Program-made: the position numbers and the translations under genes
From: Pusillimonas sp. UBA6240
GTDB lineage: Bacteria; Pseudomonadota; Gammaproteobacteria; Burkholderiales; Burkholderiaceae_B
Length of the DNA: 17,756 bases
Assembly (NCBI GenBank): GCA_002441445.1
Contig: DJWC01000006.1
Location: 27,332 to 45,087 of the forward strand
Reading direction: 5' to 3'
In this document: positions 6,971 to 12,919 of the stretch, in pieces
Numbering within the stretch: position 1 is the first letter of the stretch
Layout of the letters: each line of letters opens with the position of its first letter
The notes under the pieces: generated by a model
Seen by the model: only the letters and a program-made list of their open reading frames with translations
Told to the model about the DNA's origin: nothing
Databases searched by the model: none

Positions 6971-7912
6971 GTGCTGGATCCAAAATCGGACGAGCTTCGT
7001 GACTTGAAAATCGTTGACGCCCATCATCATTTTTGCGATCTGGAAGGGCCGGTTTCATATCCATGGCTGAGCCATCCTGAAGCCCACAGCTCGCGTCACG
7101 GGGACTATTCGAGAATATGCCGTAGCTATCTACCGGCCGAATACAAGCGGGACACCGCGCTCCACAATCTGGTCGCTTCCGTCCATGTGGAGGCGGAATG
7201 CGACCGGACCCAGCAACTGGAAGAAACGGACTGGCTGGTCTCCATGCATCGGCTGCACGGGCTGCCGTCGGCCATCGTGGCGCACGCATGGGTGGACACC
7301 CCCGATGCGGAAGAGCTTATCGCCCAGCAAGCTCAGCGCCCATTGGTGAAAGGCATAAGGACCAAACCGTTGACATCGCCGGGCCCCGATGCGAGTGTGC
7401 GGGGCATGCCCCGAAGCTTGCAGGACGAAAACTGGATCAGAGGGCTGGGCTTGCTGGAGAAGTACAAGCTTTCCTGGGATCTTCGCGTTCCATGGTGGCA
7501 TCTGGAAGAAGCCGCGGTGGTTGCGCGGCGTTTTCCCAACCTGCCTATTGCGCTCAATCATGCCGGGTGCCCGTTCGACCGTAGCCCGGAAGCGCTGGCG
7601 GTTTGGCGCAGGGGAATGAAGGCGCTTGCGGCGTGTGAAAACGTAGTGTGTAAAATTTCCGGCCTGTTGGTTACCGGGCAGCCCTGGACCTTGAAGCTGA
7701 ACGGCCCGATCATCAAAGAGACGTTCGATATTTTTGGCCCGGACAGATGCATGTTCGCATCCAATGTTTTCCCCGATACGCTGAAGGGAAGCTGGGACTA
7801 CATATATTGCCAATTCAAGAAATCGGTCGCCCACGAGCCGCCGGAAGTATTGAACAAACTATTTTGCGATAACGCCCTTCGGTTTTATCGCATCCCGGCG
7901 CAATCGGCCTGA
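6971..7912 (+). CDS. Amidohydrolase 2-family (COG3618-like) metal-dependent hydrolase, paralogue 2
   Basis: Encodes 313 residues, starting with GTG. The start is set by AAAGGAG at 6957-6963, which overlaps the stop of the receptor gene (TAG 6964-6966), 7 bases before the GTG; the frame is open a little further upstream but without a site. Same barrel hydrolase plan as the protein at 4073-5077: DAHHHFCDLEGPVSYPWL with His18 and His20, VASVHVEAECD with His72, KGIRTKP, NHAGCPFDRSPEAL with His197, and FGPDRCMFASNVFPD (255-269), where the usual catalytic Asp position is Asn265. The RSYLP, KRD and VASVH blocks are shared with paralogue 1 (SYLPDDFKRD there, SYLPAEYKRD here). The two copies are therefore an old in-cluster duplication, diverged enough for different substrates or stereoisomers. 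A 185-bp gap with operator O2 follows. Confidence 0.85.
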   Translation: MLDPKSDELRDLKIVDAHHHFCDLEGPVSYPWLSHPEAHSSRHGDYSRICRSYLPAEYKRDTALHNLVASVHVEAECDRTQQLEETDWLVSMHRLHGLPSAIVAHAWVDTPDAEELIAQQAQRPLVKGIRTKPLTSPGPDASVRGMPRSLQDENWIRGLGLLEKYKLSWDLRVPWWHLEEAAVVARRFPNLPIALNHAGCPFDRSPEALAVWRRGMKALAACENVVCKISGLLVTGQPWTLKLNGPIIKETFDIFGPDRCMFASNVFPDTLKGSWDYIYCQFKKSVAHEPPEVLNKLFCDNALRFYRIPAQSA

Positions 7913-7988
7913 TTGGCCGGAATCAGTATTTCGTGCAAGCGGATATCTAGCGGCATGTCGAACAAAAGGCAAAATACGTTTATGTATA

Positions 7989-8004
7989 TTGCAAGCGGTT
8001 GCAA
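7989..8004. promoter_or_regulatory. LacI-type operator O2 before the HisD-like gene
   Basis: Exact 16-of-16 copy of the core of O1 (TTGCAAGCGGTTGCAA), including the same off-symmetry base. It lies in the 185-bp gap between paralogue 2 and the HisD-like gene. A possible -10, TATATT (7985-7990), touches its left edge, but no fitting -35 is seen. A further half copy, TGCAAGCGG, is at 7934-7942, 56 bp upstream. The distance of about 4.08 kb from O1 would allow loop formation by a tetrameric LacI protein; alternatively O2 controls a second internal promoter. Confidence 0.75.
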
Positions 8005-8097
8005 AATCAGGGGAGCTTGCATCGCAGGCGCAGGGTCGACTATGCCTGTATTTGGTTCGTTGCCGCGTTGGTTTCCCTATTATTCCCAGGAGTGAAC

Positions 8098-9426
8098 ATG
8101 GCTGTCAGGTTTTTGAAAAAAGGAAAGGACGAGCAAAGCATCGCTAACGCGGACGCACAGGTCCGCGCTATTGTGGAGACAATTCTAGAAGACATAGCAA
8201 AACGGGGAGACGATGCCGTTCGCGAAATGTCGCGCAAATTCGATGGATGGGCGCCGGACGATTTCCGGCTGTCCCAGGCCGAGATCGATGCGGCGATCGA
8301 CAAGCTGACCGAAGTGGAAGTACAGGATATAAAGTTCGCCCAAAAACAGATCCGCGGATTTGCCGCCATACAGCGCGAGTCCATGAAGGATGTGGAAGTG
8401 GAAACGCTGCCGGGGGTGGTCCTGGGGCACAAGCATATTCCGGTCAATGCCGTTGGCTGCTATGTGCCTGGGGGAAAGTACCCGATGATCGCCTCCGCCC
8501 ACATGAGCGTATTGACGGCCAAGGTCGCGGGAGTAAAGCGGATCGTATCTACGGCTCCGCCCTTCAAGGGCGCGCCGCATCCCGCGATTGTGGCGGCCAT
8601 GCACTTCGCGGGAGCGGACGAAATACTCGTTCTGGGAGGCGTTCAGGCCATAGGCGCGATGGCGCTTGGAACCAGCAGCATTTCTCCGGTGGACATGCTG
8701 GTGGGCCCGGGCAATATGTATGTGGCGGAAGCCAAGCGCCAGCTGTATGGAAAAGTGGGCATCGATTTGTTCGCGGGCCCGACCGAAACACTGATCATCG
8801 CAGACCATACGGCGGACGCCGAAATGTGCGCGGTGGATCTATTGGGCCAGGCGGAACACGGGCCGACGTCTCCCGCGGTGCTCCTGACTACCGACGAAGG
8901 GCTCGCGCGCGATACGCTCACGGAAATTCAACGCCAATTGGAAATCCTGCCGACGGCCGACATCGCTCGCGTTTCCTGGGCGGACTATGGTCAGGTCATT
9001 GTTTGCGATACCGAGGACGAAATGATCGAGGTGGCTGATGCGCTCGCCTACGAACACGTGCAAGTATTGACGGAGAACCCGGATGTTTTCCTCGAGCGCA
9101 TGACGAATTACGGGGCGTTGTTCCTCGGCCCGCGCACGAATGTCTCTTTTGGCGATAAAGTCATCGGAACGAACCATACCTTGCCGACGAAGCGCGCCGC
9201 GCGCTATACCGGCGGCTTGTGGGTAGGAAAGTTCATCAAAACTTGCACCTACCAACGGGTCATGACGGACGAAGCGGCTGCTCTTATAGGCGAATACGGC
9301 TCACGGTTGTGCCACATGGAGCATTTCGCCGGGCATGGGGAGCAGGCCAACTTGAGGGTGCGCCGTTACGGAAACCGCAAGGACGTTCCATGGTATCAAC
9401 CAATACATCCAGAGAACACCCAATAG
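8098..9426 (+). CDS. Histidinol dehydrogenase-superfamily NAD-dependent dehydrogenase, probably not for histidine synthesis
   Basis: Encodes 442 residues. The full HisD catalytic set is visible by motif: the zinc ligands Gln251 and His254 (GQAEHGP), Asp353 (FGDKVIGTNHTLPT) and His413 (AGHGEQANLR), the acid/base pair Glu319-His320 (LAYEHVQ), and Glu408 (MEHF). HisD enzymes oxidise a primary alcohol in two NAD-dependent steps to the carboxylate. Here CYVPGGKYPMIASAHMSVLTAK replaces the histidinol-type PGGTA..PS stretch, and the C terminus has a YQPIHPENTQ extension. Both remind me of HpsN, the sulfopropanediol dehydrogenase, and of other catabolic HisD homologues. No other his gene is nearby. 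The start at 8098 has AGGAG at 8088-8092; the open frame upstream would run back through operator O2. Inference: oxidation of a diol or polyol intermediate to an acid. Confidence 0.88.
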   Translation: MAVRFLKKGKDEQSIANADAQVRAIVETILEDIAKRGDDAVREMSRKFDGWAPDDFRLSQAEIDAAIDKLTEVEVQDIKFAQKQIRGFAAIQRESMKDVEVETLPGVVLGHKHIPVNAVGCYVPGGKYPMIASAHMSVLTAKVAGVKRIVSTAPPFKGAPHPAIVAAMHFAGADEILVLGGVQAIGAMALGTSSISPVDMLVGPGNMYVAEAKRQLYGKVGIDLFAGPTETLIIADHTADAEMCAVDLLGQAEHGPTSPAVLLTTDEGLARDTLTEIQRQLEILPTADIARVSWADYGQVIVCDTEDEMIEVADALAYEHVQVLTENPDVFLERMTNYGALFLGPRTNVSFGDKVIGTNHTLPTKRAARYTGGLWVGKFIKTCTYQRVMTDEAAALIGEYGSRLCHMEHFAGHGEQANLRVRRYGNRKDVPWYQPIHPENTQ

Positions 9427-9455
9427 GGATAAGCAAACGAGAAAGGAACAAAACC

Positions 9456-10217
9456 ATGCAAACGCCCAGCTTTCGTGTCGACGGCAGAAAGGCGCTGGTA
9501 ACCGGGGGGAGCCGCGGAATAGGTCTGGCGGCGGCCTGCGCGCTCGCCCAGGCCGGCGCGCATGTCGTCCTGGCTGCCAGGACGGAAAGCGATTTGGCCG
9601 TTGCAAGACGGAAGGTGCTCGCAAGCCAGCCCGGCGCCGAGGTGTCGCTGTGGAATATAGATGTCACCGACTCCGCGGCTGTCAGAAGCACGATGCCGGA
9701 GCATGGCCCCTTCCATATCGTCGTCAATAATGCGGGGACGAACCGCCCTGCGCTGCTTTCCGAACTGGCCGATGGAGATTTGGACGCGGTCTTTGAATTG
9801 AATGTGAAGGCGGCGTTCTACGTGGCCCGCGAAGCCACGCGCATGATGCTCGAACATGGCATTCACGGAAGCATCATCAATGTGTCTTCCCAGATGGGCC
9901 ATGTAGGCGGGCCGAAAAGAACGGTCTATTGCGCCAGCAAGCACGCCATCGAGGGTTTTACGAAGGCGCTGGCTCTCGAGCTGGGATCGTCCTCTATCCG
10001 TGTCAACACGGTATGCCCGACATTTATCGAAACCGAAATGACCAAAGCAATGCTGGAGGATCCCGCTTTTCGAGAATACGTGAAATCCAATATCGTGCTG
10101 GGCAGGATAGCCCGCCTCGAGGACATCATGGGGGCAGTGGTCTTTCTGGCCAGCGATGCATCCGCCATGGTTACCGGTTCCGCCATCATGATCGACGGAG
10201 GATGGACCGCTGCTTGA
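9456..10217 (+). CDS. SDR-family NAD(P)-dependent oxidoreductase
   Basis: Encodes 253 residues, a classical short-chain dehydrogenase/reductase. Seen: the cofactor loop TGGSRGIG (16-23), NNAG (91-94), ELNVKAA (Asn116 region), the catalytic Ser in INVSSQMG (about 144/145), and Tyr158-x3-Lys162 in VYCASKHAIEGF. The NTVCPTFIETEM loop and the C-terminal SAIMIDGGW are typical of the gluconate 5-dehydrogenase / 3-oxoacyl reductase branch. Arg42 behind the second strand (LAARTESD) suggests NADP(H) preference, which is only a hint. The ATG has AAGGA at 9443-9447. It follows the HisD-like gene by 29 bp and ends the cluster. Together the two enzymes could carry out successive oxidations, or an epimerisation by oxidation and reduction, of the same polyol. 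Substrate unassigned. Confidence 0.9.
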   Translation: MQTPSFRVDGRKALVTGGSRGIGLAAACALAQAGAHVVLAARTESDLAVARRKVLASQPGAEVSLWNIDVTDSAAVRSTMPEHGPFHIVVNNAGTNRPALLSELADGDLDAVFELNVKAAFYVAREATRMMLEHGIHGSIINVSSQMGHVGGPKRTVYCASKHAIEGFTKALALELGSSSIRVNTVCPTFIETEMTKAMLEDPAFREYVKSNIVLGRIARLEDIMGAVVFLASDASAMVTGSAIMIDGGWTAA

Positions 10218-10223
10218 ACGCCG

Positions 10224-10249
10224 GCGCCCATCGGGCCTGGCATGGGCGC
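10224..10249. terminator. Hairpin between the convergent SDR and coaX genes
   Basis: Perfect 8-bp stem GCGCCCAT / ATGGGCGC (10224-10231 with 10242-10249) around a 10-nt loop, filling the 31-bp gap between two converging stop codons. No T run follows on either strand, so it is a weak or factor-assisted terminator candidate rather than a classical intrinsic one. Its position is the main support. Confidence 0.4.
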
Positions 10250-11148
10250 TATGAGCAGAAGTCGCCGCCCGAGGCCAGCGCGGCCAGCCCGTCCAGTACC
10301 GGTGCGGGCAGCCATTCTATGTCTTGAATGGGCAGGCCCAGATCCTGTTGCGCTCGGGCCAGAACGCGCCTTGCTTCTTCTTCCACCAAGGGCCACGCGC
10401 CGCCGGTACTGAATACCTGGGGCGGCCGGCCGAAACGCTGCAGGCCTTCGCGCCATTGGCGCAGCAGGGCGCCCGCCTGGGCCGCCGCGATGCCGCTGCT
10501 GATGGCCTGGTGGGTATAGGTGGGGAAGGCGGCGATGGGCGCTTGGGCTTCCGGCAGGTTGGCGGTGCCGTTGGCCAGCGACGAGCGCATCAGCGCCGGC
10601 CCAGGGAAAATGAGCCCGCCATGGAAGCGGCACGGCGGCCGCCCCCGGGGGCCCGGCGCTCCATGGCCGGCCATGCCGCGCTCAGCGTGCTCCCGCGGCA
10701 GGCTGTCCATCGCAACGGCCGTATCCGCGGGTTCCGGCGCCAGGGTGTCTATCGTGGTGGCGGTGCCGAAACTGGCCAGCAGCAAAGGAGCGCGCTGCGC
10801 GCGGTGCGCCACGCCCAGCATGGACATCCAGCGGTCGGGGCCCAGCTGCGCGGGTATGTCGTAGCCATTGAGCACGCCGGCGGCATGGGGGTGCGACGCG
10901 ATCCACTGCACCGAGATTGCGTAGCGCTGCTCCAGGATGCGGTTCAAAGCCTGCCCGGCGGCGGTTCCGGCCACATTGACGCCTATGGCGGCTTGCGGCG
11001 CCAGGTCCAGGCGCTCCAGCTGGGCGGCGAGTTCGCCGATATGCTCGTGGGCAAGGACCAGGGCGCGCTCTTCGCGCCGGCCGCTGCGCCGGTCCAGCCA
11101 GCCCAGCTTGACGCGGGTGTTGCCGGCGTCTACCAGCAAAATCGTCAT
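10249..11148 (-). CDS. coaX: Type III pantothenate kinase (Baf-like)
   Basis: Encodes 299 residues. CoaX phosphorylates pantothenate in the first step of coenzyme A synthesis; in Bordetella this protein was first named Bvg accessory factor, Baf. Seen: the ASKHA phosphate motif VDAGNTRVKLGW (6-17), GVNVAG, NGYDIPAQLGPDRWMSMLG (94-112), SFGTATTIDT (126-135), GGLIFPGPALMRSSLANGTANLP (177-199), and the C-terminal APVLDGLAALA. The family is normally about 255-270 residues. The excess comes from a block at about 138-175 that is rich in Gly, Pro and Arg and lies between TIDTL and FHGGLIFPG, where Baf as I recall it has only a few residues. The frame is intact across it. The start ATG overlaps the birA stop as ATGA, so the two genes are translationally coupled and birA comes first. 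Confidence 0.93.
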   Translation of the reverse strand: MTILLVDAGNTRVKLGWLDRRSGRREERALVLAHEHIGELAAQLERLDLAPQAAIGVNVAGTAAGQALNRILEQRYAISVQWIASHPHAAGVLNGYDIPAQLGPDRWMSMLGVAHRAQRAPLLLASFGTATTIDTLAPEPADTAVAMDSLPREHAERGMAGHGAPGPRGRPPCRFHGGLIFPGPALMRSSLANGTANLPEAQAPIAAFPTYTHQAISSGIAAAQAGALLRQWREGLQRFGRPPQVFSTGGAWPLVEEEARRVLARAQQDLGLPIQDIEWLPAPVLDGLAALASGGDFCS

Positions 11149-12026
11149 GGATGCTCCCGCACGGGCCGGACTGAAACCTCGCCGATGGACACGGCTATTT
11201 CCCCGTCCGGCGTACGCAACAGCAACTGCCCATCATGATTGATGCCGCAGGCGATGCCGGCATGCAGGATGCGGCCGTCGTCCAGCACATGGACGTGCTG
11301 GCCGAGCAGGGCGTCGGCCTGGGCATAGCGCGCGGGCACGGAGTCGAAGCCAAAGGCGGTGACTTCGTTCAGGCTGTCGTACCAGGCTTGCGCCACCCGA
11401 GAGACCAGCGTCGCGGCGCCGGCCGTTGCGGCTTGCGCATCGTGGCTTGCGACTTCGGCCCAGTCGGACACTTGCCGGTTCAGCGATTGGCTGAGGCTGC
11501 GGGCGTCGTCCAGGTTCAGGCCCATGCCGATGATGATCACGTAATGGTCGGCGGCGGAACGCGCAATGCCGGCCCTTGTGGCTTCCACCAATATGCCTGC
11601 CAGCTTGGCGTTGCGCCACTGCACATCGTTGGGCCACTTCATGACGATGTCGCCGCGGTTGCCGGGTGCGAGCAGGCTGCGCAAAGCTTCGCAGGCGGCC
11701 AGGCCGGCCAGGGGCGACAGCGCGGCCAATTGCCGGGGCGGCAGGAATACATCGAATGCACAGGAGAACATCAGATTGGCGCCGGGCCGGTTCTGCCAGC
11801 GGCGCCCCGCGCGCCCACGGCCCCGTTCCTGCAAGTGCGCGCCCAGCAGCCAGGGGCGGGCCACCGGGCCGCTATCGGTGCGCGCCATGTGCAGCAGGTC
11901 CGCATTGGTGGAATCGGTCCTGTCCACCCATTGGATTTGCTTGAAACGTGGCAGGGCTGCCGCCAGTTCTTCTGCAAGAAGATCCGGCTCGGGAAGTGCG
12001 GTAATGAAGGTGGCGCGGGCGGTCAT
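11145..12026 (-). CDS. birA: Biotin-[acetyl-CoA-carboxylase] ligase (class I, no repressor domain)
   Basis: Encodes 293 residues from the ATG at 12024-12026. BirA activates biotin to biotinyl-AMP and attaches it to the biotin carboxyl carrier protein. Seen: DSTNADLL (38-45), QERGRGRAGRRW (66-77; the adenylate-binding GRGRxGR loop), KWPNDVQWRNAKLAGILVE (130-148; the catalytic Lys region) and GMGLNLDD (167-174), with a C-terminal SH3-like domain. There is no N-terminal winged helix, so it is a pure ligase and not a repressor of the bio operon. The frame is open 30 codons further upstream, but that part lacks similarity to BirA and would overlap the divergent hydrolase gene. The coupling to coaX by a 4-bp overlap is a known Bordetella/Burkholderia arrangement. 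The gap of 76 bp to the divergent hydrolase must hold its promoter; I see only weak boxes there. Confidence 0.94.
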   Translation of the reverse strand: MTARATFITALPEPDLLAEELAAALPRFKQIQWVDRTDSTNADLLHMARTDSGPVARPWLLGAHLQERGRGRAGRRWQNRPGANLMFSCAFDVFLPPRQLAALSPLAGLAACEALRSLLAPGNRGDIVMKWPNDVQWRNAKLAGILVEATRAGIARSAADHYVIIIGMGLNLDDARSLSQSLNRQVSDWAEVASHDAQAATAGAATLVSRVAQAWYDSLNEVTAFGFDSVPARYAQADALLGQHVHVLDDGRILHAGIACGINHDGQLLLRTPDGEIAVSIGEVSVRPVREHP

Positions 12027-12102
12027 GGCGGTGCGTGGGACAATACGGAAGATGCGTAGCGTAGAATATGCCAGCCTGTGTTTATAACCTGAACTGTTGA
12101 TT

Positions 12103-12753
12103 ATGCTTGCTCGCACGGAAAAAGTCGTGTTTCAGGGGGCCGCCGGCGACATCGATTGCGCGCTGGACAGCCCCTCCGGGTCGCCGCGCGGCTGGGCGCT
12201 GGTGCTGCATCCGCATCCGCTGCATGGCGGCGCCCGCGACAATAAAATCGTTACGACCATAGCCCGCGCCTGTGTGCAGGCGGGCCTGCTTGCGCTGCGG
12301 CCCAATTTCCGCGGGGTGGGGGCGTCCGCCGGGCAGTTCGACGCGGCGGTCGGCGAAACCGCCGATATGGCCGCGCTGGTCCGGCAGTTTACAGAGGCCT
12401 ATCCCGAAGCCGCCGCGGGCAAATGGGTGCTGGCGGGCTTTTCCTTCGGTACGTCGGTGGCGGCGCAGCTCCATTCCCAGTTGGGCGATGAACAGCGTGC
12501 CGTGCCCGATGCGCTGATGCTGGTGGGCTCGGCCGTCGGGCGTTTCAAATTCCGCGAGGTGTCCGTGCCCGACGACACTTTATTGATACACGGCGAGGCC
12601 GACGAAGTGGTGCCTTTGTCCGAGGCCATGGGGTTTGCGCGCGAACGCGGCCTGCCCATGGTGGTGATCCCCGACGCCAGCCACTTTTTTCACGGCAAGC
12701 TGCCGACGCTGAAGCTGTTGGTGCAGCAGAGACTGGCCGCGCTGGGCTTGTGA
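12103..12753 (+). CDS. Alpha/beta hydrolase of the COG2945 type
   Basis: Encodes 216 residues. Small alpha/beta hydrolase with the family marks LHPHPLHGGARDNKIV (about 35-50; oxyanion side), RPNFRGVGASAG (66-77), the nucleophile elbow GFSFGTS with Ser114, HGEADEVVP with Asp167 and DASHFFHGKL with His194. This gives a complete Ser-Asp-His triad. The group is annotated as dienelactone-hydrolase-like or CocE/PepX-like; no physiological substrate is established that I know of. The ATG at 12103 is preferred over an in-frame TTG two codons earlier; neither has a good ribosome binding site. It is divergent from birA and is followed by a 166-bp gap before dacC, so it is probably monocistronic. Confidence 0.88.
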   Translation: MLARTEKVVFQGAAGDIDCALDSPSGSPRGWALVLHPHPLHGGARDNKIVTTIARACVQAGLLALRPNFRGVGASAGQFDAAVGETADMAALVRQFTEAYPEAAAGKWVLAGFSFGTSVAAQLHSQLGDEQRAVPDALMLVGSAVGRFKFREVSVPDDTLLIHGEADEVVPLSEAMGFARERGLPMVVIPDASHFFHGKLPTLKLLVQQRLAALGL

Positions 12754-12773
12754 CGCGCTCCATTTCTGTTGCG

Positions 12774-12791
12774 AAACTTTTTATAAAGTTT
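12774..12791. terminator. AT-rich inverted repeat downstream of the hydrolase gene
   Basis: Perfect 7-bp arms AAACTTT and AAAGTTT around the loop TTAT, 20 bp after the hydrolase stop. The stem is AT-rich and no T run follows, so it would be a poor intrinsic terminator; it could equally be an operator upstream of dacC. Only the symmetry is certain. Confidence 0.3.
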
Positions 12792-12832
12792 GGTTGCAAA
12801 GGTTTGCGCTTTTTGCTGATGAAACAGAAGAT

Positions 12833-12868
12833 GCACGGCTGTAACCGTGCGATGCCTCTGCCTATAAT
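12833..12868 (+). promoter_or_regulatory. Likely dacC promoter with a dyad over the -35 region
   Basis: A perfect -10 box TATAAT is at 12863-12868, 51 bp before the dacC start. The base run at the -35 position (GTAACC or TGTAAC, about 12840-12846) is far from consensus. It lies inside an inverted repeat with arms GCACGG (12833-12838) and CCGTGC (12845-12850). A strong -10 with a poor -35 covered by a dyad suggests an activator or repressor site; this is inference. Confidence 0.45.
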
Positions 12869-12919
12869 GTTTTTTTCGCTCGTCAACCCGCCGACTTTTT
12901 GCAACGGGCTCCTTCAGAC

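Noticed and set aside
7913..8097. Short open frames in the gap before the HisD-like gene, including a 33-codon extension of that gene
   Set aside because: They cross operator O2 and have no family similarity; AGGAG at 8088-8092 clearly serves the ATG at 8098.
12027..12102. Sigma-70 promoters for the divergent birA and hydrolase genes
   Set aside because: TATAAC (12083-12088) and CATATT-like boxes exist, but none has an acceptable -35 at 16-18 bases, so no call is made.
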